64,000 nucleotides of DNA from Ovis canadensis (lineage: Eukaryota; Chordata; Mammalia; Artiodactyla; Bovidae). The notes beneath the pieces are model-generated. The model was not told where the DNA came from. It searched no databases and was given only the letters and a program-made list of their open reading frames with translations. Shown here one piece after another: positions 44,263 to 58,248 of this stretch (its first letter is position 1; each line of letters begins with the position of its first letter). A program made the position numbers and the translations under genes. The stretch covers positions 39,028,001 to 39,092,000 of the forward strand of contig NC_091256.1 in the NCBI RefSeq assembly GCF_042477335.2, written 5' to 3'.

Positions 44263-45361
44263 GCCATACTTCAGAGGCAAAACATACTTCCTCTCCCTCT
44301 TCCCCACCTTACAGTTCTAGAGAAGAAAGGGTCAAAAGCATCCAGTCAGCCACCTCCTGAAATTGTCCCTGTGACTTAATTCACTCCCTTCTTTCTGGGT
44401 GTTGAGGCACCTGTGTATTTGTGATGGAGTTTATTGTGAAAAGAGAACTTTAAACTGAGCCACGATCTTGGGAAAAATGATCTTTTCAAGCTTATTCACA
44501 TTATTTATAAGCTAATTGTGTCTGAGTCTTGGCTAAATTCCAGTTATTAATATATCCCATCTCTCCGCACTTACAGCTGCCCTTGTCTAGACCTGAGATG
44601 CAGCTTGCAGAGGGTGGGAGTGAGGGAGACCTTGGCTCCACCGATAACAACTGCCTTGTGGAGGCAGGGCTTCGGTTGATGACGCCCCTGGTTACCCCCA
44701 GCTCTAAACTCTACTAGACAATTGTCTTGAATCTTAAGCTCTTTGGTACCCTCCTCTTGATAGTCATGCTTTCTGAGTTTATAGACCTAATCCCACCCCT
44801 GTTGTTTAACACCTATTCTTGTCGCTTAATCCGCAAGGATTTCAGAAAAGAAATACCCTAAAATCCAGAAGGTCCATCCTTCTCGGTCTTTTGTTAACTT
44901 GGAGGCGGTCTGAACAGCTCTCTGAATCCTGGTGCATCGCCAGGTTACAAGCAGCATCTGAGATCTCCTGCCATGAAGTGGTTGGTGAAACAAGGGACCT
45001 GCAAGGAAAAACATCCCACTTCTGGTTCCATTCGCTGCCCAAACCTTCTGGACCTTGTTGACTAACATGTCTCAATACTGATGAGAGAATCTGATAGTTT
45101 CTCAGATGATAATAAGTGGAATGTCTTTCCCTTATTTCTGAAAATGTAGGAAAGGAAAGGAGTTTGGAATTTTGAATAGCTCCCAGTTAAAAATATATTA
45201 ACTCCTCATACAGGCAAAAAATATTGGCATTTACCCCTAGAGACTTGTATCTTAACATCCGCTTCATGCCCTAAATCTTTGGACACAGAAGGTGGGATTA
45301 CTTCCTCAAATCAAGCAAATTCCCTGCCATGTGAGGAATACAAAAGCAAAACCAGAGCAAG
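44263..45361. other. No gene or named repeat seen
   Basis: No supported feature over about 1.1 kb. Confidence 0.4.
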
Positions 45362-45686
45362 GGGCTTCCCCAGTGGCTCAGTGGTGAAGAACCCGCCTGC
45401 CAGTGCAGGAGACACAGGTTTGATCTCTGGTCTGGGAGGATCCCACATGCCGTGGAAAAACTAAGCCTGTGCACCGCAACTACTGAGCCTGTGTTCGAGA
45501 GCCTGCGAGCCCCAACTTCTGAGCCCACGCACTGCAACTACTGAAGTCCGCACACTCTAGAGCCCGTGTTCACAAGAGAGGCCAGTGCAACAAGAAGCCC
45601 TCGCAGGGCAACTGGAGCAAAGCCCTGGCAGCAACTAAGACCCCGCAGAGCCAGAAATTAAATAAATAAATAAATAAATAATAAAA
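45362..45686 (+). mobile_element. CHR-2-type SINE with AAAT-repeat tail
   Basis: 'ggggcttccccagtggctca' to 'gaccccgcagagccagaaat', followed by about six AAAT units, the usual tail of this family. Confidence 0.85.
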
Positions 45687-45944
45687 TAGCTGCTAAGTCA
45701 CTTCAGTCGTGTCTGGCGCTGTGCGACCCCATGGACTGCAGCCCACCAGGCTCCCCCGTCCCTGGGATTCTCCAGGCAAGAACACTGGAGTGGGTTGCCA
45801 TTGCCTTCTCCAATGCATGAAAGTGAAAAGTGAAAGTGAGGTCGCTCAGTCGTGTCTGACTCTTCACGACCCCATGGACTGCAGCCCACCAGGCTCCTCC
45901 ATCCATGGGATTTTCCAGGCAAGAGTACTGGAGTGGGGTGCCCC
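45687..45944 (+). mobile_element. BOV-A2 SINE in the tail of a CHR SINE
   Basis: Begins 'agctgctaagtcacttcagt' directly after the AAAT tail and ends 'gtactggagtggggtgcccc'. The A/T-rich tail served as the insertion target. Confidence 0.9.
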
Positions 45945-46851
45945 AAATTACATAAATATATAAACACAACTAAAGGCAGTGACTTTCTAGGCTGCTGGGC
46001 GTGGACCTCTCACTTCCTTGCCTTGAGAGACCTTTTCGTAATCTGCCAGTCAAGAGGAAACAATTACTCCATCCTTGGTTAGGTGGAAATTTTAAATGAA
46101 ATAAAACTTAAAAACAATTCCCTCAGGTACAAACAAACTTATCAGAGGGGGGAGAAACATCTTCAGAGCAAATTCCTTACAGTAAGTGTAGACATGAATA
46201 GTGCTCTTGGTAAGAGGGCAAGGAAGGTGTGTGAGAAAAGTCCTTAACCCCATGTTTCCAGGACAGCAAATCAGACTCCTGAGGAATCTTGGGGAGGCGA
46301 GCTTGCTGCTTCCCCTTGACGTTCCCTGTGGACAGCGGGCTACGTGACGGACTCGTGCACAAGTGTAATGGTGACACACTGCTGTCAGGAGTGTCTTGAA
46401 AAGCGACTCAGTGTCTGAAGCTGGCCACAGACGTGGGCTGTGGCCAGCAGTTCTATTCCCAGGCACATGCCCATGAGAAGCGCATCACTGTGGTCACCAA
46501 AGACACATGCTGGCTGGACATTCACAGCACCGCTAGCCCTGGGGGTCCCGACCTGGGAGCTGCTCAAGCTCGGTGAGCACCATCATCACCACCACACACA
46601 TTATAAACTCACATACAATATTAAGACACGAAAAAGCACAAATCCCTTTAAATAAAGCACAGAAACAGCCAAAATTCATCCATGGGGTTAGAGGTCAGAA
46701 ATATTTCTCCTGGGTGTGGATGGAAGGGAATACAAGTGGGCGCGGGGGTAATGGCATGTCTTTTCCTGATCTGGGTGCTGGCCCAGTGGCTGTATTTACT
46801 GTGTCAAGTCAGCGCATTGTACATGTAAGCGGCCTTTCCATGTACTTTGCC
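45945..46851. other. No gene or named repeat seen
   Basis: A short 'caccatcatcaccaccacac' run lies at 46578. No exon is supported. Confidence 0.4.
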
Positions 46852-47070
46852 AGTCCTGAGTCACTTCGGTCATGTCCAACTCTGTGTGCCCCCGTGGACT
46901 GTGGTTTGCCAGGCTCCTCTGTCCATGGGCTTCTCCAGGCAAGAATACTGGATTGGGTTGCCGTTTTCTCCTCCAGGGGATCTTCCAGACCCAGGGATCG
47001 AACCTGCGTCTCTTATGTCTCTTGCATTGGCAGGCAGGTTCTTTACCACTAGCGCCACCTAGGAAGCCCC
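46852..47070 (-). mobile_element. Bov-tA SINE
   Basis: 'gagtcacttcggtcatgtcc' to 'accactagcgccacctagga', complete reverse element. Confidence 0.85.
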
Positions 47071-48533
47071 CATGTGTTTTATTTCAAGTTTCTTTTTTTT
47101 TTTTTTTTTCTAAAAAGAGCTAAAATGTGGTGGGGAACGCTGGCTGTGAGAACTCCTGACAGTAGCCTTAGTGTGGGCTTGGGCGGCCCCCAGGGCAGGA
47201 GCCCGTCTGGCCTGGGAGGCGTCATCTGCTCTCACTTCAGGCATCAGGCCCCACTGCAGGGAGGCAGTGCCCTTTCCGGGTTGACAGGACCAGTCTGCAG
47301 GGTCCCAGAGCTCTGCTCAGTTTCATTAGCAGAAATAGGAAACACAACTCCACACTATGCATCGTTTCCAGCGTCCAGGCTGTCCACATGAATCTTTGTT
47401 CTGGGCGCTTGGGACTGATGATAAACGTAATCATAAAAGAATAGAAATCACTGCCACATCCCAGGGGACTCCCATCAGAGAGCTTTGAAGGCTAGATCTG
47501 CAGTGTCTTCTCCCCACAGATGGCATCACAGACGTTAGCAACATCAGTTCAGCGTTACAATAACCCCCTCAGCCTTTGCTAGGACAGGCCCTGTGGCCCA
47601 AGAGAAACAGCAGGACAGTGGCTCTTCACACCCGGTCCACAGAGGGGCTGTGAACTCGACCTATGTGACCTCCACTGGTCTGGCAAGGTCAGAGGGGTTG
47701 TGTTCACTTCTTGCTACTGAATGTCACTATCAGCCTGGCCCATCGGTGGTAGGGACCCTCAGCCATCTGCAGCCAGGCCACGAAGCTTGAGCTGGAATGG
47801 CGTGGCAAAGACCCAGAGACTGAACTTTCCGGCTGAGAGAGCAGAAGCACCAAACCAAGGCTGAGGTCACTGTGGGGATGACTGCCCTCCCCTTGGCACA
47901 TCTCGCTGTCACATAACTGCTGGTGCAGCATCTCAGGGTATCATGTCTCGTGATAATAAACTCCAAGAGAGCATCTTACTTGCAACTGAGGAGCCTGGCA
48001 AATCTTTTTATCATATAGTCTCTTAGGATAACCTCTTTGCTATATATCACGGGATTGAACCTAGAATGAACAACATCATGGTCTCCAGGAGCAAGGGAAA
48101 CCAGAGATCACGGTGCACCCAACCTCCAACCCACCTCACCCCCAGTCCCTGCTCTCCAGTGAGCCTCGAGGCAGAGAGGTGAAGAAATTCAGCCAGAAAT
48201 GAGGCTGGAGAAAAAGGAAACCACTCAAGCTGTTCTACCTCAGGCTATGAAAAGCCTTCTTTCACTTCCCTGACTCCACAGTTTGGAAAAAAAAAATGTA
48301 GAGGTTTAAACAAGACCTTTTAAATGGTCACATCATTTACACGAATGTAGCATCAAGCTCCTTACAAACCAGAGGCTTGTGGATATCCTTGGCTGAAAGG
48401 TAATTGGCCTTTAGGGAATCCAGGAAGAGTGGGAGGATCTCACGGCCTCAGGTGCCCTCTGCTTTCTAAACTCCAAAAGTGCTCCGGGTATCTGCATGCA
48501 GCGACTCTGGTAGGTTACAGACGAGATACAGCT
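47071..48533. other. No gene or named repeat seen
   Basis: A T-run of nearly 20 lies at 47091-47110. Otherwise about 1.4 kb without supported features. Confidence 0.4.
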
Positions 48534-48752
48534 GCGCTTCCCAGGTGGCGCTAGTGGTAAAGAACCTGCCTGCTAATGCAGGAGATGTTAAGAGAGGTGG
48601 GTTCAATCCCTGGGTTGGGAAGATCCCCTGGAGGAGGGTATGGCAACCCACTCCAGTATTCTTGCCTGGAGAATCCCACGGACAGAGGAGCCTGGTGAGC
48701 TACAGTCCATGGGGTCATAAAGGGTCAGGCACAACTAAAGTAACTTAACATG
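48534..48752 (+). mobile_element. Bov-tA SINE
   Basis: 'gcgcttcccaggtggcgcta' to 'gtcaggcacaactaaagtaa', complete. Confidence 0.88.
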
Positions 48753-48861
48753 CACTCAACTGAAAAGTACAGGGTATTCAGTAGCCCAGAGAAAATCAGG
48801 GGGCGTGTATCCACAGCCCTGCATTTACCTGACAGGCTGCTCGATGAGCCTAGGTGGTGCT

Positions 48862-49081
48862 TGCGTGCCTGATCAATCGCTTTAGTCATGTCTCTTTGTG
48901 ACCCTATGGACTGTAGCCTGCCAGGCTCCTCTGTCTGTGGGATTCTCCACGCAAGAATACTGGAGTGGGTTGCTATGCCCTCCTCCAGGGGATCTTCCCG
49001 ATCCAGGTATAGAACCCATGTCTCTTCAGCCTCCTGCATAAGCAGGTGGGTACTTTACCACTAGCGTCACCTGGGAAACCC
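48862..49081 (-). mobile_element. Bov-tA SINE with 10-bp target duplication
   Basis: Complete reverse element bounded by AGGTGGTGCT at 48852-48861 and 49082-49091. It is the last SINE before the repeat-free ENAH 3' UTR. Confidence 0.92.
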
Positions 49082-49091
49082 AGGTGGTGCT

Positions 49092-49344
49092 CAGGTGGCT
49101 CCATCAAGAATAGCGCTCTCTTCTGCGGACACGGTTAGACAGAAGTGCAGAGCAGCATTTAAGAAGATGAAAGCAGTGCCTGACACCTTCCTTAGTGATG
49201 GGGAGACATGCAGAAGGAGGCCCAGAGAAAGCTTTTACAACTGAGCATTTTTTAAGGTCAGAATCACAGTCAAAGAGAGCCAAACAAACTCTTTTTCACA
49301 TATCTTTGATAAGAGCAACTGGTAAAGTAAAAACAACTCTCCTT
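49092..49344. other. Unique sequence downstream of the presumed ENAH poly(A) site
   Basis: No repeat or exon is seen. 'gttgtttttactttacc' on the minus strand near 49320-49335 could be the U/GU-rich downstream element. Confidence 0.35.
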
Positions 49345-49364
49345 TGTCTTAAGTATTTCATCTT

Positions 49365-49370
49365 TTTATT
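49365..49370 (-). terminator. ENAH: Candidate distal poly(A) signal of ENAH
   Basis: AATAAA on the minus strand, followed about 30-45 bases later by 'gttgttttt'. This is the most distal good candidate before SINEs resume. Confidence 0.4.
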
Positions 49371-52300
49371 TCAAAACAAGAGAGGATACCAAGAAGCAGA
49401 GAGTGAAGCAGTTAAAACCAGCAAAGCTGCAAAGTAGGAAAGGGAAGTAGAAAGGGAGGAATGGATCTGATTTCAATGACATGGTTGCTAAAAGCAAACA
49501 CACGGCTCTGATGCGGCAGACCTAAGTCACATTAAGTCCAAGGACTTCAGCAGGCTTGTTGATACACCACTGACAGGGCTAGCTATACCCCTTTTCTGCT
49601 GAACTTTACACATTCTAGACACGTCATGCACATACAAGTTACACTTTATGGTTACATGAAATTGCATGCAATTCATACAGAGAATCATTTTGAAGGCACT
49701 AGTGTGCAGCGGGAGCTGCGGCTTTCTGGCAAGTCCTTCCTAAGTTGTCTTGCAAGTGGTCCTCCTCTTTATTTATTCGTATTTAAAACTTTGGTGCAAA
49801 ACCTAGGTGCCATCTAATCCCACCAAGCCTACTCACTCTTTTGGTTTCATGTCTCACCCTCTCTTCCACTTTCCCTTCTTACAGACAGACGCCAAGCTTG
49901 GAAGGTAATGTTTTCCTGACGATGATAAGATCTCCTTTTATTTGGATTTACAAATAATTGGAGTCAAGCAGCAACTGACAATCCGTTGCTTGAAAACAAA
50001 GCTGCTACCAGTTTCTTTTACTACTGACATTCAGTGAGGCCAATAACTCAGAAATTCCATGAGATAAGATACATGAGGTTCTGTATGACATTAATTTCTA
50101 ATACCAGCTAAAATATGGCCTTCAGTATGTTTAAGTCAATCTTAACTTTTAAAGAGTTGTTTCAGTCCATACTGCCCTAAGAGGTTCAACTCCAGATTAT
50201 AAAGCCCCAGATCCATGGGCTGCAAATATTCACATCCTTAGCAAATAAAACAACTCTGTATACTCTTTAAGGACATAAATGTATATTTCTAGTTTTAAAA
50301 TTGTGTAGCGAAGCAAGATAACATGGTAGACTAACCCATTTGGACCGTAATTAATTCACCTTCAAATCCTACCAACTGGAGCTCTTCTACAAGATGCTGA
50401 TGGACTAACAACTCAGAAGGTATGAAAATGAAAATGTATTTAACATACTAAATCTTGTAATGGAAACGGTGTAGGTTGCTGTCCAACTGGAAAGGTTTCT
50501 TCCTGACTCCCCCACTTCTCAAAAGATAAAAAGCACCAGAAAGACTTCCTGTCATTCACACCTATGCTCATTTCAACTCCCCAGAGGTCAGCAGAGGGCA
50601 CAATGGAACTGATTTTTGCTCAGGTCAAGTAAAAGGTTTTGAAAACGCCTCCCATAGTTGGGGCAACAGAACGCTCTGTGCTGGAACTTACCTGGGTTGA
50701 CCTCTGCCTGCAGTCCCACTCCGCTGCTGCACAGATGCGGCTAGCCCCAACTCACCCACTCTCTCTACCCCAGCTACAGAGCGTAAACTTGCAATGTTGC
50801 TATAATTACAGACTGCTTCCTCATTCAGTCTTATCAAGCAAACCAAAAAAAGATGAAAATGTGTAAATACTGTAATTGAGTTTCGAATATTTTGCATCAA
50901 CTGCAGATGTCTCAAGACAGAATCTTTCTAGCTCAATCACTTTTCTTAGAAACACTTCATTCTCCACCCCACCCCCCAAAACACATACATTATGTAAAAG
51001 CGTATCTTACTGGGAACAAAAGGTGAATTTCAGAACACACAGATGCCCAACAAGAAAAGAAGAAAAAGAAAGTCTGCAGAACAGGACTCATCTTTCCTAA
51101 TCCCAAACCTTCCCATTCATTCAACCTCTGACTTTAAGCCACAGTCTTCTCAAGATCAAGCAAGGACTAAGAACCACCTCCACCCAAATGGCACAGGAGG
51201 ATTAAAAACAAGCTTCTCCACTTGTATATAATGAAAAGGGCAGAGAGGGGAGGGAACCATTCCTCCCAAGATGATAGTGACAGAAAGCACACACAGCAGG
51301 CTCAGGGCAAACAAGAGCTGTAGGAGTGCATCCCTCCCCTAGAAACAGAAGCGCTGCTTTGGGCCGTGCAGCTCTGCAGTGTTGCCTTAACAATAGCTGC
51401 TAGGCCAGAAAAAGCGAAAAGGAGCTTGTCAGTAACGTATGCAACTGGAGCAAGGTCTCACATCTTACATGATCCCAGACTGGTCTGTGGGAATGGCTGG
51501 ATGTGTGTGCTTCCAGGCTGAAGCCAAGGCCGGGAGAATAAAGACACCCGTAACGCGGTCTGTGAAAGCCCACGAGTGAGCAGTGGACCCTGGAGTAGCA
51601 GCTACCCCAGCACTAACACAGCACTACTGACCTCAAAGTGGTCATTTCACTGATTTTCCGTTATTGTCGACACCTAGGATGCATGGATTCCAGCGAACAG
51701 GATCAAGAGTTTGAAACAATAAAAAGTGGATCTTAAGACCAGGCCCCTCTTCTTCTCTTCGATCGAAAAGGAAGCAAGCAAGCAATCCAGTGGCTGTAGC
51801 ACACACTGGATGATTGCACGCAGAGCTAAATGTTAGAGGCAGGCAGAGACGCGGCCCCAGGGAGGACATGGATCACCCTGCAGTCTGACAGCTGGTCAAG
51901 CCGACTGGAGCCCAGGCCACTGGCTGGTCCACTTCCCACACCAAGGAGCAGGAGGAAAACACACTGTCAAATCTAAGAAAAGGGTGAAGGAGTGGATTAA
52001 AAAAACAATCTTTCAATGATGTTTACTTTCAAAAACAAGGCTGTTTTATGTGAGGACCAAACACTACCCTCTACAGCTAAATTTCCGCAACTGAAACCTA
52101 CAAAGACAAGTTGTCTATGGTAGGGAAACCAAATTGTGAATTACCCCTTTGCTCAGGCCTGAAACTCCCATCTCCTTGGAAAAATGAACAGAAAATTAAG
52201 CCAGATTTTAATACTAACAACTCTGTTTTCTGAATATCTAAACCTTCCCAATACTTTTCTCCTGGGTTATGATTCTCCCTGGATACTTTAGTGACAAAGT

Positions 52301-53491
52301 CAGTGCCTACCACTGATGCTTCAAGGTATAGAACTCACTCCGGTCTACTGAGTTCATCACATCCAGCTTCCACTTGTCTGACCACTGGCACTTGACACAG
52401 CCTGGCAGCACCCATGGTCACACGGGGGTTGGATGACAGTACTAAGCTGTCCACCACTGAGAACTGACTAACCTCAGACTTGAGGGTATGAGCGAGCACC
52501 TGCGAGAACTTGGAAACATTTAACACAGCTGGTGCCATGGCAGGCAGGACAAATCAAGTTTACACCCGAGTTTAACTTGGTTAATGACAATAAAAATTCC
52601 ACATTGGGACTTCTTACCTAAAATGAAACAAACTGAAAAATGTCTTTTAAAATGCCTTTCATTTTTTAAGAAGGGACTCAGACTAAGGGTCCATGATTGT
52701 GACTAACGGCATGAAACATTAATAGCAACTGTTAAGAATCACATCTTTAAAAGCCTCTGTGGCACATTTCTTTTGTATGGTTAAAAGAGCTTGCATTTTA
52801 CGTGTAAGCCAAGAATCAATCTTCTCAGAAATTTCTACAGATTTGACTGGAAACTCTGGGACCTGATACTTAAAGACCCTTTAATGTAAATACCTACCAA
52901 TGTTTATCTCCTCAATATCAATTTTGTAAGTGCCATTTCCTGTAAAATCCAAAGGACCAACTAACTACACGCTTTTTAATATGTACTGTCTTCTTGGAAG
53001 AACCACCATTAACTAAAAACCAAATATACCCATATAACATTATTCATTGCCTATTAGTGATTTGTCAATATATTTTAAAAATCATTTTACTTATTGCTAA
53101 AGAAATCATTCTTGGAGCCAAAGGGGAAAAAAGTTAAATCTAAACACAATAAACCATGAGGCTGTGATTTGTATACAGATTTTTAAGTTTATGGAATAAA
53201 TGCAAACTTAGTCCTCTTAGGAAATATGTAAGAATTTCTAATAATTTTTATCAAAATGAAAGCTGTCTTCTCTTGGAACACAGCTGAGAAAAGATCGTTA
53301 TCTGAGTTTTCTGCTAGACATATGCCTTTAAAAAGAGATGCAGAACTCTTAAAACGTTGCATCTCCTCCCTCTTACTAGGAATCCGCTGACCCAATTCCA
53401 GAAGCTTCCAGGGGCCCTGCTCTCTGCTCAGCGTCTCTGAGGTACAGCTCACTGTGACTTTTTGGCTCCAACAATTCACTGAGGTTTCAGC

Positions 53492-53501
53492 TTTATTTAT
53501 T
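53492..53501 (-). terminator. ENAH: Candidate internal poly(A) signal (AATAAATAAA)
   Basis: Double overlapping AATAAA on the sense strand of ENAH. It would give a 3' UTR of about 5.1 kb. Confidence 0.3.
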
Positions 53502-55660
53502 CTATGTTACATTCATCAGCAAGTATTTGAAGCTTACTCCATGCCTTAATTGACCCTAACATTTTAGCTTAGAGCATGTGCAACAGACAAATCTATAATA
53601 ACTGAAAGAAAAGTCCTTTTTAAATTTCTTGACCTTCACATATATTGATTTCATCAGATTTAACATAAAACCAATAAATGTGGCAGTAATTCTTCTAACC
53701 TCCTCAGTCATTATGACTGTCTTTTAGTTACCCTCTCACAGGGACTCTTAAAAAAAAACAACTATTTAGAAAGATATAAATTTACATAACTTACACATTA
53801 GGGACCCTCAATTATCTCTCCTTACGGATTCAACTTGCCTCTTTTGTGAGTTCAGCATTGGTATCACAAGGGAGCTATCGTAGACCTCCACTTACACTGA
53901 TGCCGCATATCCCTGACCACCTTAAATTTACTGTAGTAATACTTTCTCATCAATTTTAGACTCTTTGAAAACTTGAAGGTTTCACTTTTCTAGTATTATG
54001 AACAGATATGAAAACCTTCTGAGCCTCAAAAAGGAACTAGAGACAATATAAAGGGAACACACCTAACCCACAGCCTACCTGGATGTTTGGAATAGAGTCT
54101 ACATTCTAGGCCCTCAACAGTCCTTGGCTCACATAAATGTCCTTTCTTGAGAGGTTGCCAACTTTAGCTTCTTAAGCAAATGTGTTTGAGAAAGCTACCC
54201 TTAAGAATAAACGTTCTCCACTGTGCCTTTCTGTAGCCAAAGGTACCTGGGACAATTTTAATTGCCCAGATGGACAAAGATTCCTTATACCTACTTCAGA
54301 AGTGTCTAAGTCTAAATATGAAATGGCTTCTTAGCAAAAAGTCAGAGGTATTAAGCATCAGTAATTTCAATATACTCTTGGGATCCCTTTCTCATCCCAT
54401 TGAGCTTTAAGGAAATGAACAGATATGAATTCACGTTTCTGTTAAAGACAAAAACAGTACTGCCAGGAACAAGTTTGGAGCTTTAACATGAATGCTGGAG
54501 TAGATGTCCTTAGGAAAGTGGATTATGTAATAGCTTCATAAAGGAATTAAGAGTTCCTACAGGGTTCCTGCACACAGTATGTTTTATGTGATGTCACTTT
54601 TATGCTTACAGTCAATAGAATTTAAAGGTTAATGGTGTTAGATATAAAATTATGATGACTACAAAAAGGAATCCAGAGAAGCTGCGGCATACCTCTGTAA
54701 ACTGTGCTTCACAGGATAACGCTTCTCTGTAGAACTTAAAGGGCAATTCTTTACAAGGGCACTAACAGTATACACAAATTTAGGAAACAAAGTTGTATCT
54801 AGGCAAATTTTAAAGGTTACCACCTGGTACGCCATTCATTTTCAAATGGGAAGGGATTCTTAAGTTTGTAGACATACATTCTAATTTTTACACAAAGAGA
54901 AGCAAGAACCTGAGACGGGATATAGAGAAAAAAAGCCGGTTAATATGTGTACACCTGTAGTCTGGGTAATAGCTGCAAATGTCAGTGAGTGGCAGGGACA
55001 GGGGGCCATGAGAAGTGGAGAAGATGAAGGAAGGTAAAGTTACGATCTGGTGGCAGAGAGAAGACAAAGGCTGTTGTGTTTCTAATAAAGACAGAATTTT
55101 AAAGCGAAACTCAAAATTAATACTGCATAAGAGTCAGATAAAACATACTGCTATGTATATGCAGGTATCAAGAACTCAATATTCTGTATAAACAAACACT
55201 ACAGATACAGATTTCACTACACGTAAAATTCAGTACTCAATAAGGCCCTTGACTATACAATGTCCTTTATGCAAACTATATTAAGAAAAAATTTAACTGC
55301 CATCAATGAGCTTAATGTATCTCTGCTGTAGAACAAAATGGAGTACACTTAAACACGTATCATTCTTGCCTATAAGACACCATACCAAGCTGGGCCAAGA
55401 GAAAATAAGAACAAACAGGGAACACCCAACAGTTATTTCAAGCAAAAAGTAGATACATGATCACATATTCCCTTTGTATACATTATTTAGTATTTATGAC
55501 TTATGAAATCTTTAAAGAATAGTGTCGTGATATGTAAACTTTAAGTAGTGAAGCCATGGATTTTAAAGTGGTTTTTACATTCAAAGCAACTTATTTAGAA
55601 CCAACAGATTATGTCAGATTATCTAAGTGTCACAAACAAGCAACATGTATATACTGCAAT

Positions 55661-55666
55661 TTTATT
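55661..55666 (-). terminator. ENAH: Candidate internal poly(A) signal
   Basis: AATAAA followed on the minus strand by 'atgttgcttgtttgtgac', a good U/GU-rich downstream element. It would give a 3' UTR of about 3.0 kb. Confidence 0.35.
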
Positions 55667-57067
55667 TCAATCGCACAAACGAAGTTAGCGTGTAGGAAAT
55701 TTAAATGGAACAGTATGGTAAAAACAGCAGAGAAACAAAAACGCTATAAAGGAAGTACACCTAAAGCATGAAAATTCAACATTCATTAGTGTTTCATCTT
55801 CAGTTTTGATTGACACTTGATGCTTGCAAATTCTGAAACAAACTTTGAGATCATGATGACTATTCTGAAGAGATTTCAGCACCAGCACTAAGGTTTGTAC
55901 ATTCAGTCGGTTTGCAGTTGACTTGTTAGCCATTTACATAGTGTGTAGTACAGATTTGTCCCAGGTCAGATCACAGTGTTAAAGGAAAGAAGTACCTTCC
56001 TGTAATTAGAAAGGATCCCCTAAACTGCACTCAGCTTAAGATATCCAATGTACAAGAGCACGAAAGCCATCATAATAACGTGGCTCCAGGAACAGAGTTT
56101 TGATAAGGAAAATAACCTAAGCTTCTGTTTCCCATTTTAACTACTGAAATCTCTAACAATGACAAAACTGTCACACAGGACAGTAAATGTATACAGTAAT
56201 TCAACCAAACTTCTTGGAAAGAACACATTTAGCAGTCTGGGATAAAGCAGAGTGACAGGAAATAAAATGTGATTCAACACTGGTTCTTTTTGTCATTTTA
56301 CACAGACATGTTAATATTTAGACCAAGGCACAAAACGTTTAGTGCATAAACCAGTTTCTTCTTCAAGATCTAGCATTTTTAGCATAGTCTTTTACCTTAC
56401 TTTGGACCACTTGTACCCAGTACTCTATCCTACTGTTTAACTTAATCAACAAAATCAAAAATGATTTCTGACCAGATTTATGGGGGACATAAAACATTTA
56501 TATCACCAAAGTGTTTGCATAACCAAAAGTATGGTAATAAAGATGGAAATGCCTCCTATTTATTTAAGAAAGTAGTACTCTATAAGCTTGCTGCATCTTT
56601 AATGTCTTTCCTGGTGGATGACAATGAATAGCTGATAGAAAAAGAACTGCATATTAGAATTATGATAGCTCATCCATCACAGATTAATCTAAAAATGAAG
56701 TTTCTACAGAAACAAGAACTGTTTCAATAAGGAAAAAAAAAAATTTCCTCATTCAAACCTCTTTGAAGTGGTGATGGCTGCAAACCTGCATTTAGAAAAC
56801 TATGCTATCAACAAGCTCTGTCTTATGAAGGTAGATTAAGAAATCCAGAAAGCAGACAACAGTGGATTATTTCTTCAAAATTTTAGTAAAACTACAGATA
56901 ATCAAAGATTTCAAAGCAAATATGGCACATAACAACTCAAGCATAAACCAAGACGGAGAACCTGGAGAATTTCTGATTTCCTAGATTTTCAAAAAATGCT
57001 ATCATTGTAACATACAGGATTGCTCCCCTATTTTATTCTTAGAAGTTTCAAAGAAAAGGGAGTGCAT

Positions 57068-57069
<2 letters not shown>

Positions 57070-57106
<37 letters not shown>
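57070..57106 (-). repeat. (CA)18 microsatellite; (GU)18 in the ENAH transcript
   Basis: Uninterrupted CA on the plus strand. The ENAH sense RNA would carry (GU)18 about 1.5 kb after the stop codon. Confidence 0.95.
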
Positions 57107-57109
<3 letters not shown>

Positions 57110-58248
57110 AGTGCCCACACAAACACGCACACGCATGTGGTGGTAAGCAGAGCATCTAGTTCCTTCTTCCTACCACCTAAGTCTCACTTTATTTATTAAA
57201 AGAAAATTATGCAGGACCCCTCGTCGTTTTTCCCTTTATCCGATGATTTCTGTGACCTTACTCGCTGCCATCGTTACTTTTCTAGTATTTCGACGTAAAA
57301 GTCCGAAAGCAGCTCTGAAGTCAGGAATGTGTACCTGAACACCTGGGTAACTACAGGGCACCTAGGTAACAATAACTGCCAGATTCAGGGATTGAACGTT
57401 TGAATTCCACAGTAAGACAGAATTCATGTGAAGCTCAGAATCATGTTTCAGACCACTGAAGTTACTGAATTAAAATACAAACAGCTGAAGACATGATGTA
57501 AAAGATTAAGTACTCGGTTCTGTTAACATATTTACCAATTAAAGTCACAAAATATTCCTCATCATTATTCATGCAGATAACTGAGAAAAAAGATAGTGCA
57601 GAAATTAACTTTAAATAAAAAATTATTCCTTCCCCTCCTCCCACTCCCTATACTCTACAAAATGTTTTCCCTGGGACTAGGCCTTGAAAAGGCCACTACA
57701 TATTAGTTTAACATGCATTACAGTCTGCAATTAAAAAAGCTAATTTTTGTGGTGGTTGTAGTTACGTTATAAAAATGTCCACATGCATAAATCTAAAAAA
57801 GTTGAAAACCTACAGTAAATCTACAATATATTGTTTTACATTTGACCACTGGTTTGTGTTATGTAGGAGTCATAGATTTGGTAAAGCATTGTAACAATTT
57901 AGGAAGGCATCTAAATCTTTAAATTCTGGATGAATTTTATGTTTGAATCTACAAAATTGCATGAAGGCTAAACTCGAGAGACCTCCTATCATTCTAAAAT
58001 TCCTCACTCTGGACAAATCATTTTTAGGACACTTTCTTATAAATGTCACCTTTTGAAAGCACATACAATTCCATTTGTTCCACATTTTATGATCTTAACC
58101 TACACGGGGCTGACTTCAATTATCCATGGAATATCAAATATGATAGGAAGACAAACCTGAGAGAAACATTTACAATACAATAGCATCACTTGCTAAATTC
58201 TTCATCAGCATTCTCTGAAAAAAAAAAACTTCTCAAGCCTTTTTCCTC

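Noticed and set aside
50639-50915. Short frames on both strands inside the presumed ENAH 3' UTR
   Set aside because: Under 80 codons, no recognisable motifs, and they lie in a non-coding UTR context.
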